DNA of 64,000 nucleotides from CAYRGQ01 sp964423925 (GCA_964423925.1 CAYRGQ010000003.1:1-64000); one strand, 5' to 3'; positions 8,538-17,515 are shown, counted from the stretch's first letter. A program made the numbers and translations. The notes: generated from the sequence alone by a model not told the origin.

Positions 8538-8625
8538 GGTGCTGCATCGCCTGCATTAGGCCCGAGCCTTAGTTAGTGGGGCAATTCCAGACCAATTCCT
8601 TATCATTGTAGGGTCTGGAACCGTT

Positions 8626-8895
8626 ATGAAAAAAGACCACTATCCTTCGGCCATATCGTCCCTCGTGAGCGCGTGGATAGGCGTCAGCTGCTTTGTATTG
8701 ATAATGTTGACGACGAAGTGGTTCGAGGCCTTGCTCTATGCGTACTTATTTTTCTTCTCGCTTTCGCTGTTGCTGGGTGCGTATAGCTCGCTCATTCGTC
8801 GAAGTGGCCAAGCCTGGGCCGGCGTGGGTATGAGCGTGTTCTTCCTCACCGTGTTTATTGTCATCCGGTATATGTTCGCTGGCGTACATATCTAA
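8626..8895 (+). CDS. Small membrane protein, 89 aa
   Basis: This 89-aa protein has three strongly hydrophobic segments (about 9-27, 32-52 and 65-83) separated by short polar loops, the second loop being basic (SLIRRSGQAW). I recognise no named family. Its last four bases overlap the end of hpt on the other strand, so the two genes converge with no room for a terminator between them. Confidence 0.65.
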   Translation: MKKDHYPSAISSLVSAWIGVSCFVLIMLTTKWFEALLYAYLFFFSLSLLLGAYSSLIRRSGQAWAGVGMSVFFLTVFIVIRYMFAGVHI

Positions 8896-9446
8896 TGCTC
8901 AGCATCTGGCGCGACGACCTCCCGGTAAATATCCCGCAGGTTGCGCCCCAACCCGTTATAGTCCATGCCGTAGCCCACGATAAATTCGTTGGGTATTTCG
9001 AATCCCACATAGGCGATGTTGTCAAAACGGTGTTGCAGGGCCGCGGGTTTCATCAGCAGTGTACATACCGAAACGGAAGCGGGGCTATGCTGATTAACCG
9101 CATCGATGGTGTGTTTAAGGGAATGACCCGAATCGACGATATCCTCCACAATCACCACATCGCGGCCGCGCAGGTCTACGTCAAGCCCCAAGAGCTCGCT
9201 AATCTGCTCGTCTCGTTCGGTGCCTCGATAGGACGAAAGCTTAACGAACGAAACTTCGGAGGCAATGGTTACCTCTTTCATCAGATCGCCCATAAACATG
9301 AAACACCCATTCAACACCCCCAAAAACACAGGGTTCTGATGTTCGTATGCCACGTTCAACTGGATTCCGATTAGGCGAGCCCGTTTTTTAATTTGGTCGT
9401 AGTCGATGACTTGCTCAAACTCTTTCTGGTCTATCTTAATCTTCAT
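8892..9446 (-). CDS. hpt: Hypoxanthine phosphoribosyltransferase
   Basis: This enzyme salvages hypoxanthine (and usually guanine) with PRPP to give IMP/GMP in the cytosol. The PRPP-binding signature VVIVEDIVDSGHSL is present, preceded by the VKLSSYRGT loop and followed by FEIPNEFIVGYGMDYN, the purine-binding C-terminal segment. The length (184 aa) is typical. The frame runs 14 codons further upstream, but MKIKIDQKEF at 9446 fits the family. It follows the GT51 gene by 10 bases and is probably transcribed with it. Confidence 0.93.
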   Translation of the reverse strand: MKIKIDQKEFEQVIDYDQIKKRARLIGIQLNVAYEHQNPVFLGVLNGCFMFMGDLMKEVTIASEVSFVKLSSYRGTERDEQISELLGLDVDLRGRDVVIVEDIVDSGHSLKHTIDAVNQHSPASVSVCTLLMKPAALQHRFDNIAYVGFEIPNEFIVGYGMDYNGLGRNLRDIYREVVAPDAEH

Positions 9447-9456
9447 TTGCTGGCGC

Positions 9457-11538
9457 TTAGTTCTGCGAACCCAACTCTCCAAAGACACGCCTTAGTAGGG
9501 TCCGGGAGTCTTCGATGGTCTCAGGCAGGCGTATTGTCTCGGGCGGCCTGATATCGGCCGTGTCGATTCCTTCCGGCTTTGGTGGGCGCAAAGGTTCGCG
9601 CAAACTTACAGCATAAAATCCATATAGCGACCCACTTTCATCGTCAATCAGCCCGCGTCGGGTCATGATTTGGCCAATATAGCCAAAGTAGCCGCTCAGG
9701 TGTGGCTTGAGCCGGCCGTCGTACATAAAGCCATAGAGTCCCGTCTTGGGGCGCGGCACGATGCTCGCCAAGTAAATGCTTTCGCCCACGGTGAGGTCGG
9801 CGGGGCGCTTTCCGAAGTAATATCGCGCGGCTTCGCTAATGCCATACACGTTGCGGCCCCATTCGATGATATTGAGATAAACCTCGTACATGCGCTCCTT
9901 GCTTACGGCGCGCGTGCTTTCCAAGAGCCATACGATGATGATTTCCTCAACCTTCCTCACCATCGTCTTGTTACGGTTTAGGTAAATGTTTTTAACGAGT
10001 TGCATGGATATCGTGCTGCCTCCTCGCTTGAAAGCCTTTTCCTTGTAATTGATTGCAATGGACGATCGGAATGCCTCTTCCACGAACCCGTTATGCGAAA
10101 AGAACGACGGGTCTTCGGTGGTCAGCACGGCGTTGCGTAAATGAGGGGATATCTCATACAAACGGACATAATCAGGGTTAGCCGGTCCGACGATGATGTC
10201 GCGAACGGGCGCGTCGTTCTCATAGGGCGTGTAGGTGAACACGCTATTGATCTTGGTAAAATCCGTCTCTCCCCACGACTCGACTTCGAAACCCTCTTCC
10301 CGCATCTGCGCGCTGAACTGCACACTGTCGGGATTGGCCGAATCGAGAAATGCTTCCAACTCATACTGGATGCGCCCCGACACCTGAATCCCGTCCAGCG
10401 ACTCGAAAAGTCCTTTAGGAAAGGCGTCGAATAGGTCTTGGGCGTCCATTTCCGGGGTGTGTAGCCGCAGCGCATATGTGGCATGGGGTGACTTCGTGTA
10501 GCGAAAATAAGGCTGCACGGAGAGGTCCTTGACGCGCACCTCCGAGTTCTCGGACAGTTCCAGGTAATTGTCGCCGACGACAATCGTGGCATCAATGAAG
10601 GCATGGGGCAGAACCACCTGCTGCTGTGAAATGCGCCAATGGTTAATCTTTAGGTCGTGAACGGACCATTCGCCGTTGACCTGCAGCTCCTTATCGCGAA
10701 AGACCACATCGTTGAGACGTACTTCGATCGTATCAAACGACATTTCGAGGCCATACTTGCTGTTGAGCAGGGGTACGTCTACCGGCTCGCCGTTGGCGTG
10801 TATCTTCATGGCGAGTTGTCTGCGGTCGGGATACAATTTTCCGGACACTTGCCACGCATCCCGATCATTGAGCGATACGGCTGACTCCAGATTGCCGTTA
10901 CGCATGTCCGCTGTAGGTACGAACAGGTGCTGCCGGGTGGAGTCGTCCTGGTAGGAGAGCGACAGGTCACGAATTTCCATATCACGCGGAATGAGCCTAA
11001 GCGCCCGCGTGAGCATCTCGTTGGCCGAAGCCGACATATCGCCACCTGCGCGCGAAGGCTCGACCGCCTGCACACTATCGGCATCCCCGGCCCGATACAG
11101 GAAGTCGTAGTTGCTTGTGCTATCTTTTTTGATCAGGCTCAAGGCAATGGTATTCGCTTGGACAGCGCCTAGCTTGACTTGACCGATAATCAGGGGCAAT
11201 ATGCGCACGCTGACACTTGCCTGCTCAACGCCTAAGAGGGGCTCACGCGCTTGCGGAACGACCGTCACGGCCTCCAGTTTGACGCTGTTAAGCCCGGAAA
11301 AATAGGCCTTCCCTATCGTCAGGTTTAAATCATAGTCTCGCTCCAGCTTGTTCTGTGCTCGGGAAATGGCCGACGCCAGCAACGCCTCCCGCTTATTGAG
11401 AAACACCAACAGCCCCACGAGGAGCAACAAACACACCGTGCCCGCCGCTATACCGGCAATTATGTATTGCCTTCGAGAAAATCGTTTAAGAATTTGTGCC
11501 AGCCTTGGCTGATCTGAGCGCCTTGCACCGTTATCCAT
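9457..11538 (-). CDS. Envelope protein with AsmA-like region and GT51 peptidoglycan glycosyltransferase domain
   Basis: This 693-aa protein is anchored by one N-terminal membrane helix (about 26-47). The middle (about 60-440) resembles AsmA/DUF748-type proteins, with long beta-rich repeats describing LKINHWRISQQQVVLPHAF-like strands. The C-terminus (about 455-650) is a glycosyltransferase family 51 domain that polymerises lipid II glycan strands. It contains TTEDPSFFSHNG, whose Glu475 is the expected catalytic residue, then KRGGSTISMQLVKNIYL and EVYLNIIEWG. No transpeptidase domain follows, so it is monofunctional. The AsmA-like part may guide it in the periplasm; that is inference. It overlaps no neighbour and precedes hpt by 10 bases. 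Confidence 0.88.
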   Translation of the reverse strand: MDNGARRSDQPRLAQILKRFSRRQYIIAGIAAGTVCLLLLVGLLVFLNKREALLASAISRAQNKLERDYDLNLTIGKAYFSGLNSVKLEAVTVVPQAREPLLGVEQASVSVRILPLIIGQVKLGAVQANTIALSLIKKDSTSNYDFLYRAGDADSVQAVEPSRAGGDMSASANEMLTRALRLIPRDMEIRDLSLSYQDDSTRQHLFVPTADMRNGNLESAVSLNDRDAWQVSGKLYPDRRQLAMKIHANGEPVDVPLLNSKYGLEMSFDTIEVRLNDVVFRDKELQVNGEWSVHDLKINHWRISQQQVVLPHAFIDATIVVGDNYLELSENSEVRVKDLSVQPYFRYTKSPHATYALRLHTPEMDAQDLFDAFPKGLFESLDGIQVSGRIQYELEAFLDSANPDSVQFSAQMREEGFEVESWGETDFTKINSVFTYTPYENDAPVRDIIVGPANPDYVRLYEISPHLRNAVLTTEDPSFFSHNGFVEEAFRSSIAINYKEKAFKRGGSTISMQLVKNIYLNRNKTMVRKVEEIIIVWLLESTRAVSKERMYEVYLNIIEWGRNVYGISEAARYYFGKRPADLTVGESIYLASIVPRPKTGLYGFMYDGRLKPHLSGYFGYIGQIMTRRGLIDDESGSLYGFYAVSLREPLRPPKPEGIDTADIRPPETIRLPETIEDSRTLLRRVFGELGSQN

Positions 11539-11616
11539 TTATATTTGCCTTGCGAAAGTTACCTCGTTAAATATCACTAAAAACAAACAAATGACAAGTT
11601 TGTGTGGACGATTCAC

Positions 11617-11624
11617 TAAGTTTG
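11617..11624 (+). promoter_or_regulatory. -7 box upstream of mrp
   Basis: TAAGTTTG is an exact TAnnTTTG match 25 bases before the mrp ATG. A TTTG at 11599-11602 is only 14 bases upstream, shorter than the usual 19-21, so the -33 element is uncertain. Confidence 0.45.
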
Positions 11625-11649
11625 TAGGTGACAGAAGCATAGGAGAGAC

Positions 11650-12717
11650 ATGATTACCAAAGAACAAGTGTTACACGCATTGGGACATGTAGAAGACCCG
11701 GACTTGAAAAAAGATCTGGTGACGCTCAACATGGTCCGCAATATCGACATATCCCCTTCACGCTTAGCCTTCGACGTCGTACTGACTACGCCGGCGTGCC
11801 CGCTGAAGGACCATATAGAGCGCGCCTGTCGCAACGCTATTGCGATGTTCGTAGACAAGGACATCAAGGTAGACATCAACATGACCTCGCAGGTGCGGGC
11901 GCCGCAGCGCAACCAACTCCCCAATATCAAGAACATCGTGCTGGTGGCTTCGGGCAAGGGAGGCGTGGGCAAGTCGACCGTGGCGGCCAACTTGGCCCTG
12001 GCGCTGCACGCCACGGGCGCCAAGACGGGGCTACTCGACGCCGATATATACGGCCCGTCGCAACCCATTATGTTCGGTGTGGAGGGTGCTCGGCCGCAAG
12101 CTAGCAAGACCGCGGATGGAAAAACGCTTATCGAACCGATCGAAAAGTTCGGGGTCAAGCTCCTGTCCATCGGTTTCTTCACCGACCCCAACCAGCCCGT
12201 GCCGTGGCGCGGCCCCATGGTCAGCACCGCGGTCAAACAACTGTTCAATGACGCGGATTGGGGAGAACTGGACTACCTGATCGTCGACCTGCCTCCGGGC
12301 ACGGGCGATGTGCACATCACCATCGCGCAGGGCTTCCCCATCGCCGGGGCGGTCATCGTTACCACGCCGCAGCAAGTGGCGCTCGCCGACACGAACAAGG
12401 GTATTGGCATGTTCTTGATGGACTCCATCAACATTCCGCTGCTCGGCGTTGTCGAAAACATGGCCTATTTTACACCGGCTGAACTGCCCGACAACAAATA
12501 CTACTTGTTTGGGAAAGACGGCGGCAAAGCCATGGCCGAACGCTACCAAATTCCCTTCTTGGGTGAGGTTCCCCTCGTAAAAAGCATTAGCGACGGTGGC
12601 GACAGCGGGTTTCCAGCGGTCGCTGATGAGGAAAACCCCGTGGCAGCGGCCTTTATGGAGATAGCCGGTAAGGTGGCCCAGCAACTTTCCATCGTGCAGG
12701 CAAAAGTCATGGCCTAA
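11650..12717 (+). CDS. apbC: Mrp/ApbC-type iron-sulfur cluster carrier ATPase
   Basis: This P-loop NTPase of the Mrp/NBP35 family transfers Fe-S clusters to apoproteins. An N-terminal MIP18/DUF59 domain (about 1-85) is followed by the ParA-like ATPase domain with the deviant Walker A ASGKGGVGKSTVAANLA, Walker B YLIVDLPPGTGD, and the LLDADIYGPSQP switch. The usual C-terminal Cys-x-x-Cys of ApbC is not obvious here, as in many Bacteroidota members. It is cytosolic, 355 aa. It leads a rightward series with tatC, rpiB and an M28 peptidase, though the gaps of 60-140 bases argue against a single tight operon. Confidence 0.92.
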   Translation: MITKEQVLHALGHVEDPDLKKDLVTLNMVRNIDISPSRLAFDVVLTTPACPLKDHIERACRNAIAMFVDKDIKVDINMTSQVRAPQRNQLPNIKNIVLVASGKGGVGKSTVAANLALALHATGAKTGLLDADIYGPSQPIMFGVEGARPQASKTADGKTLIEPIEKFGVKLLSIGFFTDPNQPVPWRGPMVSTAVKQLFNDADWGELDYLIVDLPPGTGDVHITIAQGFPIAGAVIVTTPQQVALADTNKGIGMFLMDSINIPLLGVVENMAYFTPAELPDNKYYLFGKDGGKAMAERYQIPFLGEVPLVKSISDGGDSGFPAVADEENPVAAAFMEIAGKVAQQLSIVQAKVMA

Positions 12718-12822
12718 GCCTTGAAGCCCTTTTTGCTGGTCGCCTGCGTGCTGGTCGTCTCTAGCCGTCGTTCCCGCACGATCTTTTTTGGCCCGCAAGG
12801 CCCGGTATTTCAAAAGGATTGA

Positions 12823-12830
12823 TATTTTTG
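12823..12830 (+). promoter_or_regulatory. -7 box upstream of tatC
   Basis: TATTTTTG fits TAnnTTTG and lies 14 bases before the tatC ATG at 12845. No -33 element at the expected spacing is visible. Confidence 0.35.
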
Positions 12831-12844
12831 TTTTTTTTAACCCC

Positions 12845-13717
12845 ATGAGCAAACTTTCCGGCAAAAAGCTGATCGATACAATAAAGAGCAAAGGCAAGAA
12901 CCTAGAGGCCGAGATGTCCTTCTTCGACCACTTGGAGGTCTTGCGATGGCACCTCATCCGATCTGCCATTGCGGTGGTCGTCTTTATGGTCTTGGCGTTT
13001 TCGTTTTACGATTTCATATTCGACGAGATCATCATGGGTCCAAAGAGCCCGGACTTCTGGACGTATCGGATGATGTGCAAAATTGCCGATGCCTTCAATA
13101 TGCCCGGGTTTTGCGTTACCGAACTACCCATAACCATTATCAACACCCAGATGGCCGGGCAGTTCATCACCCAGATCAACTCTTCGTTGCTCATCGCTGT
13201 GATGGTCGGCTTTCCCTACTTGTTATATGAAGTATGGCTCTTTATTAAGCCTGCTTTGACGGATGTGGAGCGCAAGTCTGCGAGTGGTTTCGTGTTTTAT
13301 GCGACATTGTTGTTTGCTATCGGCGTTATGTTCGGCTACTACATGGTGACGCCCCTGGCTGTCAACTTCCTGGCCAATTACTCCATTAGCCCAGATATTA
13401 CCAATACCATTACCATCGGCTCGTACTTGTCATTCGTTGCTACATTATCGCTAGGTTGTGGCATCGTTTTCGAATTGCCCATGGTCATTCTGATCCTGTC
13501 TAAAGTGGGTGTCATGACGCCCCATTTCATGCGAGCATCCCGCCGATACGCGATTGTTTTGATCCTCATCATTGCGGCCATGATTACCCCAACCCCGGAT
13601 ATTATTACAATGATGACCGTGAGCATGCCGATGTTCCTTCTCTACGAGATTAGTATTTTGATTTCGGCACGGATATACAAGAAAAAACAGGCTGAGATGG
13701 GTATGTCTGAAGGTTGA
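12845..13717 (+). CDS. tatC: Sec-independent protein translocase subunit TatC
   Basis: TatC is the inner-membrane receptor that recognises twin-arginine signal peptides. The N-terminal cytosolic signature EMSFFDHLEVLRWHLIRS is clear and six hydrophobic segments follow. The conserved FPYLLYEVWLFIKPALTDVERK loop and the C-terminal ITPTPDIITMM segment match the family. I started it at the ATG at 12845 (MSKLSGKK, 290 aa) because residues upstream are unlike TatC. TatA/TatB are not adjacent. An unusual polar insertion after helix 1 (PKSPDFWTYRMMCKIADAF) is typical of Bacteroidota TatC. Confidence 0.94.
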   Translation: MSKLSGKKLIDTIKSKGKNLEAEMSFFDHLEVLRWHLIRSAIAVVVFMVLAFSFYDFIFDEIIMGPKSPDFWTYRMMCKIADAFNMPGFCVTELPITIINTQMAGQFITQINSSLLIAVMVGFPYLLYEVWLFIKPALTDVERKSASGFVFYATLLFAIGVMFGYYMVTPLAVNFLANYSISPDITNTITIGSYLSFVATLSLGCGIVFELPMVILILSKVGVMTPHFMRASRRYAIVLILIIAAMITPTPDIITMMTVSMPMFLLYEISILISARIYKKKQAEMGMSEG

Positions 13718-13776
13718 TGACGGGTAATGCCGCGTAACGCTAGCCCATAGAACGACATTACAAAACACCTTGCATT

Positions 13777-14205
13777 ATGAAAATAGCAATTGGAGGCGAC
13801 CATGCCGGATTTGAATACAAGGCCGCGCTGATCACATTTTTGGAAGAGGCTGGCCATGAGGTAGAGGACTTCGGGGCGTACTCCGCAGAGTCGGCCGACT
13901 ACCCTGACTTTGCTCACCCGGTAGCGGCAGCGGTGGAACAGGGCGGATACGAGAAAGGCGTACTCATTTGCGGCAGTGCCAACGGCGTCGCCATTACGGC
14001 CAACAAACATGCCGGCATACGCGCGGCCATTTGCTGGCTAGAGGAATTGGCCACATTGGCCCGGCAACATAACGACGCCAATATCGTATGTATTCCCGCT
14101 CGCTTTATCACCCTTGAGGCGGCCAAACAGATTGTGGGCACCTTTATGTCGACGGAGTTTGAAGGCGGAAGACATACGCGCCGTGTAGGAAAAATTCCCT
14201 GCTAG
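13777..14205 (+). CDS. rpiB: Ribose 5-phosphate isomerase B
   Basis: RpiB interconverts ribose 5-phosphate and ribulose 5-phosphate in the pentose phosphate pathway. The N-terminus IAIGGDHAGFEYKAAL, the SADYPDFAHPVA segment and the active-site stretch GVLICGSANGVAITANK (with the catalytic Cys) are diagnostic. The length of 142 aa is typical. It follows tatC by 59 bases on the same strand. The cytosolic assignment is secure. Confidence 0.94.
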   Translation: MKIAIGGDHAGFEYKAALITFLEEAGHEVEDFGAYSAESADYPDFAHPVAAAVEQGGYEKGVLICGSANGVAITANKHAGIRAAICWLEELATLARQHNDANIVCIPARFITLEAAKQIVGTFMSTEFEGGRHTRRVGKIPC

Positions 14206-14345
14206 CTGCCTTTCCCGTATGGTCGTGGCAACAACAACTTGTGCCCCAGCCACCACCCGATCCTTGTGCCTGCGTCGAAGGCGGTATGTGCAAAGGAGCC
14301 GGCCAGGGGGCAATGTATAGATCAAGAGGCAAACCAATTTAGAAT

Positions 14346-15917
14346 ATGAAAAAAGCGTTTCTTTTACTGTTTTTGCTGCCAGCTATTGGCAGCTGCATCA
14401 TGGCACAGGGCCCAGACCCTATCCAACAACGGTATGCTTCCGAACTCACCCCTGAAAGCGCACACGCGCTACTGTCGGTGATGGCGTCGGCGGAGTTCGA
14501 AGGACGGGGCACGGGTGAACCGGGTGGCGAAAAAGCTGCAGCTTACATCGCGGACAAATTCAAAAGCTGGGGGCTCACTGGCCCCGTCGACGGCACGTAT
14601 TACCAACCTGTCAAGTTAGCACGCTCGGGCATCAACGTTGCTTCGTTTTCCGTCGGTAAACAGGAGCTCTCCAACGGCAAGGACTTCTATTTGCAGGCCA
14701 ATAACCCCCCGATGACGATTCGCGAGCGCGATCTAGTATTCATCGGGTATGGTATTTCGGAAAGCAAATACGACGACCTTGATGGCGTCCAAATTAAAGA
14801 CAAGGTGGTTCTCGTTATCGATGAGGGAGAACCTATGGACGGACAGGGCAATAGTCTCATCACGGGGACGAATAAGTTATCTGAGTGGTCCACCACGCGC
14901 AATAAGCGTTTGCAACATGTAATGGCACAAACGCCGAAGCTTATTTTGGCGACGAGCGCCAACGTGGCCGCTACGCTGGAGCGCTTCGGTTCTCGCCTGA
15001 CTGGTAGCCGGATCATGCTGGAAGCCAGCGCTACGGCACCTACCACCGGCCCTACTACGCCCATAGCACTTATAACGCTTGATGTGGCCAATGCAATACT
15101 CCGCAACGCAAACATGAGCGTGGAAAGCTTCAAGGCGGCAGGCAAGCCACAGTCACGGACCATCAAAAGCCAGGTACGCGCGTCGTTCGGTGTATCCGCC
15201 GAACCCTTCACCTCTGATAACGTGTTGGGATTTATCGAAGGTAGCGACCTCAAGGAAGAGGTGCTGATCATCACCGGGCACTACGACCACGATGGCAAAG
15301 CCGCCGATGGGCGGATATTCTACGGTGCCGACGATAATGGTTCGGGTACCGTGGGCATGATGGAAGTAGCCCGTGCCTTTGCCAAGGCCAAAGCCGAAGG
15401 ACATGGTCCGCGCCGCAGCATCCTGTTTATCGGATTCACGGCAGAGGAGAAAGGCCTGCTGGGCTCCGCATACTACGCAGAAAACCCAGTATTTGCACTC
15501 GAAAACACGGTGGCCAACCTCAACCTGGATATGATTGGACGTATTGACGACAAACACCTTCGGGGCAACCACAATTACGTACACCTGATTGGAGCAGACA
15601 AGCTGAGTTCAGCGCTCGATTCGATAGCGCACGAAGCAAACGCCAATTACACCCACATGGAACTGGACACCATGTACAATGATCCGAACGATCCGATGCG
15701 GATCTATTATCGATCAGACCAATATAATTTTGCGAAGCATAACATTCCGGTCATCTTCTTCTTCAGTGGCCTGCATCCGCACTACCACACACCAGAAGAC
15801 ACCATCGACAAGATTGACTTCGAGATGATGGCTAAGCGCACGCGCCTCGTGTTCCATACGGCTTGGAGTATCGCCAACCGTGACCAGCGCCTCGTAGTCG
15901 ACTCCAATAAGCCTTAG
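14346..15917 (+). CDS. Secreted M28 family zinc aminopeptidase
   Basis: The 523-aa protein carries a signal peptide (about 1-20), so it is exported. A PA-like insertion (about 110-250) precedes and interrupts the M28 catalytic domain. The zinc ligands are visible: His and Asp in GHYDHDG and YGADDNGSGT, the catalytic Glu pair in FTAEEKGLLGS, Asp in LNLDMIGRID and His in HPHYHTPEDT. Members release amino acids from peptides in the periplasm or outside the cell. A stem-loop (15971-15991) just after the gene probably ends the transcript. Confidence 0.92.
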   Translation: MKKAFLLLFLLPAIGSCIMAQGPDPIQQRYASELTPESAHALLSVMASAEFEGRGTGEPGGEKAAAYIADKFKSWGLTGPVDGTYYQPVKLARSGINVASFSVGKQELSNGKDFYLQANNPPMTIRERDLVFIGYGISESKYDDLDGVQIKDKVVLVIDEGEPMDGQGNSLITGTNKLSEWSTTRNKRLQHVMAQTPKLILATSANVAATLERFGSRLTGSRIMLEASATAPTTGPTTPIALITLDVANAILRNANMSVESFKAAGKPQSRTIKSQVRASFGVSAEPFTSDNVLGFIEGSDLKEEVLIITGHYDHDGKAADGRIFYGADDNGSGTVGMMEVARAFAKAKAEGHGPRRSILFIGFTAEEKGLLGSAYYAENPVFALENTVANLNLDMIGRIDDKHLRGNHNYVHLIGADKLSSALDSIAHEANANYTHMELDTMYNDPNDPMRIYYRSDQYNFAKHNIPVIFFFSGLHPHYHTPEDTIDKIDFEMMAKRTRLVFHTAWSIANRDQRLVVDSNKP

Positions 15918-15970
15918 TCAGCTAGGTCCTGAACTTTTCTGGCTGGCCATTGTTTTACTAGCATACGGAA

Positions 15971-15991
15971 GGGAGCCATTGGGCTCCCTTT
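15971..15991 (+). terminator. Probable intrinsic terminator after the M28 peptidase
   Basis: GGGAGCC (15971-15977) pairs with GGCTCCC (15982-15988) around a 4-base loop, followed by TTTAT. The T-run is short, so strength is uncertain. Confidence 0.65.
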
Positions 15992-16006
15992 ATAAAAACT
16001 TTGGTT

Positions 16007-16210
16007 ATGGCAACAGAAAATCATGCATCTGCACAAGACCCCCGGGGTGAGCAGGATTATAACGCCCACCAGCAAAACCCGGATCCGGCTCCTGAAGCGT
16101 TGGAAGAAAAAAACGATAAACCGGCAGGCAACACCATTAAGTGGGCGATTGTCATCGCGATAATCATTTTGATGATTATCTTTCTGTTCTATTACTTCAG
16201 CGGACAATAA
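16007..16210 (+). CDS. Small tail-anchored membrane protein, 67 aa
   Basis: The protein has a polar, Gln/Asp/Glu/Pro-rich N-terminal half (about 1-42) and a single C-terminal hydrophobic helix (IKWAIVIAIIILMIIFLFYY) ending six residues later, so it looks tail-anchored with its soluble part on one side of the inner membrane. The ATG at 16007 is preferred; a TTG two codons upstream is possible. A degenerate -7 box (AAACTTTG) ends three bases before the ATG. I know no family for it. Confidence 0.65.
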   Translation: MATENHASAQDPRGEQDYNAHQQNPDPAPEALEEKNDKPAGNTIKWAIVIAIIILMIIFLFYYFSGQ

Positions 16211-16347
16211 GCCGTAGCGCAATGCCGAAACTGGCGGTTATTTTTGTGCTTCCCGTTGGGAAAAGACCTATCTTTATCCCGGACTGCGTCGCGATTGGGC
16301 GACAGCGTTTCCACTAATAAGCGAAGGGCTAAGAATAACGTGGTTTT

Positions 16348-16767
16348 ATGCGAATAATGGCTTTTGATTACGGCACCAAGCGCATTGGTATCGCGGTGAC
16401 GGACCCGATGCAGATCATCGCGTCAGCGTTGACGACGGAGCATCCGGACCGCATCTTTACCTATCTGGAATCCTACTTGCAACGAGAGTCCATATCGACG
16501 TTTGTCGTAGGGATGCCCCGCCAAATGGATGGTAGCGACAGCCAATCCGCCCAACACGTGAAAGGATTCGTCCGTAACTTGCGAAAGCGGTTTCCTACCA
16601 TCGAAACGGTGACCATCGACGAGCGGTTCACATCAAAAATGGCGAGTCGTGCGATTGCGCAAAGCGGATTACGCAAAACGCAACGTCAGCAGAAGTCGCT
16701 CATAGACGAGGTATCTGCGACGATCATTTTACAGTCCTATCTCGAACGCCGCGAGCTATTAGGCTGA
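16348..16767 (+). CDS. ruvX: YqgF/RuvX pre-16S rRNA nuclease family protein
   Basis: This RNase H-fold protein of the YqgF family (139 aa) is implicated in 5' maturation of 16S rRNA and is also annotated as a putative Holliday junction resolvase. The first metal Asp lies in MAFDYGTKRIGIAVTD, the FVVGMPRQMDGSD segment carries the family GxP motif, and TIDERFTSKMA supplies the second acidic site. It is followed 37 bases later by ybeY, another 16S rRNA maturation gene, supporting an rRNA-processing role for both. Confidence 0.9.
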   Translation: MRIMAFDYGTKRIGIAVTDPMQIIASALTTEHPDRIFTYLESYLQRESISTFVVGMPRQMDGSDSQSAQHVKGFVRNLRKRFPTIETVTIDERFTSKMASRAIAQSGLRKTQRQQKSLIDEVSATIILQSYLERRELLG

Positions 16768-16804
16768 CAAGTCAGGAAGGGTGTAGACTTTTTAAAAGCA
16801 ACGC

Positions 16805-17230
16805 ATGCGAAAAATACATTTCTTTAACGAGGATACTGATTTCAAACCGAAACAGAAGGGAAAAATTCGGGAATGGATTAAGGCAGTCGCTAAATCGGAG
16901 CGTCGTGCCACGGGTGAGCTCAGTTTCGTATTTTGCTCCGATGCCTACCTGCTGACCATAAACAAGCAGTACCTCAACCACCATACGCTCACCGATATCA
17001 TCACGTTCGACAATACCGAGCAGCCCCACATCGTCAGCGGTGATATTTTTATCAGCATCGAACGCATAATTGAGAACGCGAAAACGTATGGCGTCAGCGA
17101 GCGGGATGAGCTCCATCGGGTTATCATCCATGGCATCCTTCACCTCTGTGGCTATCGCGACAAAACGGCGGACGAACAGGAATTGATGCGGGAGAAGGAA
17201 GATTTCTACCTCGCCCGCAGGGAATTCTAA
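16805..17230 (+). CDS. ybeY: Endoribonuclease YbeY (rRNA maturation)
   Basis: YbeY is a single-strand-specific metallo-endoribonuclease needed for 16S rRNA 3' maturation and ribosome quality control. The motif HGILHLCGYRDK supplies His109 and His113. The third ligand position is Asp119 rather than the His of the E. coli type, and the LTDIITFDN and VSGDIFISIER segments complete the fold. The length is 141 aa. It follows ruvX closely, so the two are probably co-transcribed. Confidence 0.93.
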   Translation: MRKIHFFNEDTDFKPKQKGKIREWIKAVAKSERRATGELSFVFCSDAYLLTINKQYLNHHTLTDIITFDNTEQPHIVSGDIFISIERIIENAKTYGVSERDELHRVIIHGILHLCGYRDKTADEQELMREKEDFYLARREF

Positions 17231-17476
17231 GAAAGGACGCCATATCATAAGCCGGCAACTACAGGCTGTCGCTCTCTGATTTTCACAACCCTAGCTTCGC
17301 TTCTTTGCGTTCGCATAGGAAATTAGATGCCGTGTCCTCTCGCCTGAATAAACGCATCCCCCCTTACCAAATCGGCCGCCAGACTAATCTGAGAACTTTC
17401 CTTCGGTAAGTTTATTAAAATTTTCTCACTGATTTACAGATGATTACAAAAGAACATTGTTTTTATTTAGTACTGT

Positions 17477-17490
17477 GTATTGCACAATAC
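17477..17490. promoter_or_regulatory. Candidate PadR operator
   Basis: GTATTG and CAATAC form a perfect 6-bp inverted repeat with a 2-base spacer. It overlaps the TTG -33 element of the padR promoter, which is where an autoregulating PadR repressor would block transcription. No binding data are implied. Confidence 0.4.
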
Positions 17491-17511
17491 CATATAAAGC
17501 ATATATCTTTG
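17480..17511 (+). promoter_or_regulatory. Promoter of the padR-pspC operon
   Basis: TTG (17480-17482) and TATCTTTG (17504-17511) are separated by 21 bases, a good match to the Bacteroidota consensus. The box ends four bases before the padR ATG, so the mRNA is probably leaderless. Confidence 0.65.
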
Positions 17512-17515
17512 TATT

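Noticed and set aside
12031..12969. 312-aa frame antisense to apbC and tatC
   Set aside because: Spans two clear genes on the other strand; composition is His/Arg-rich and unlike a protein family.
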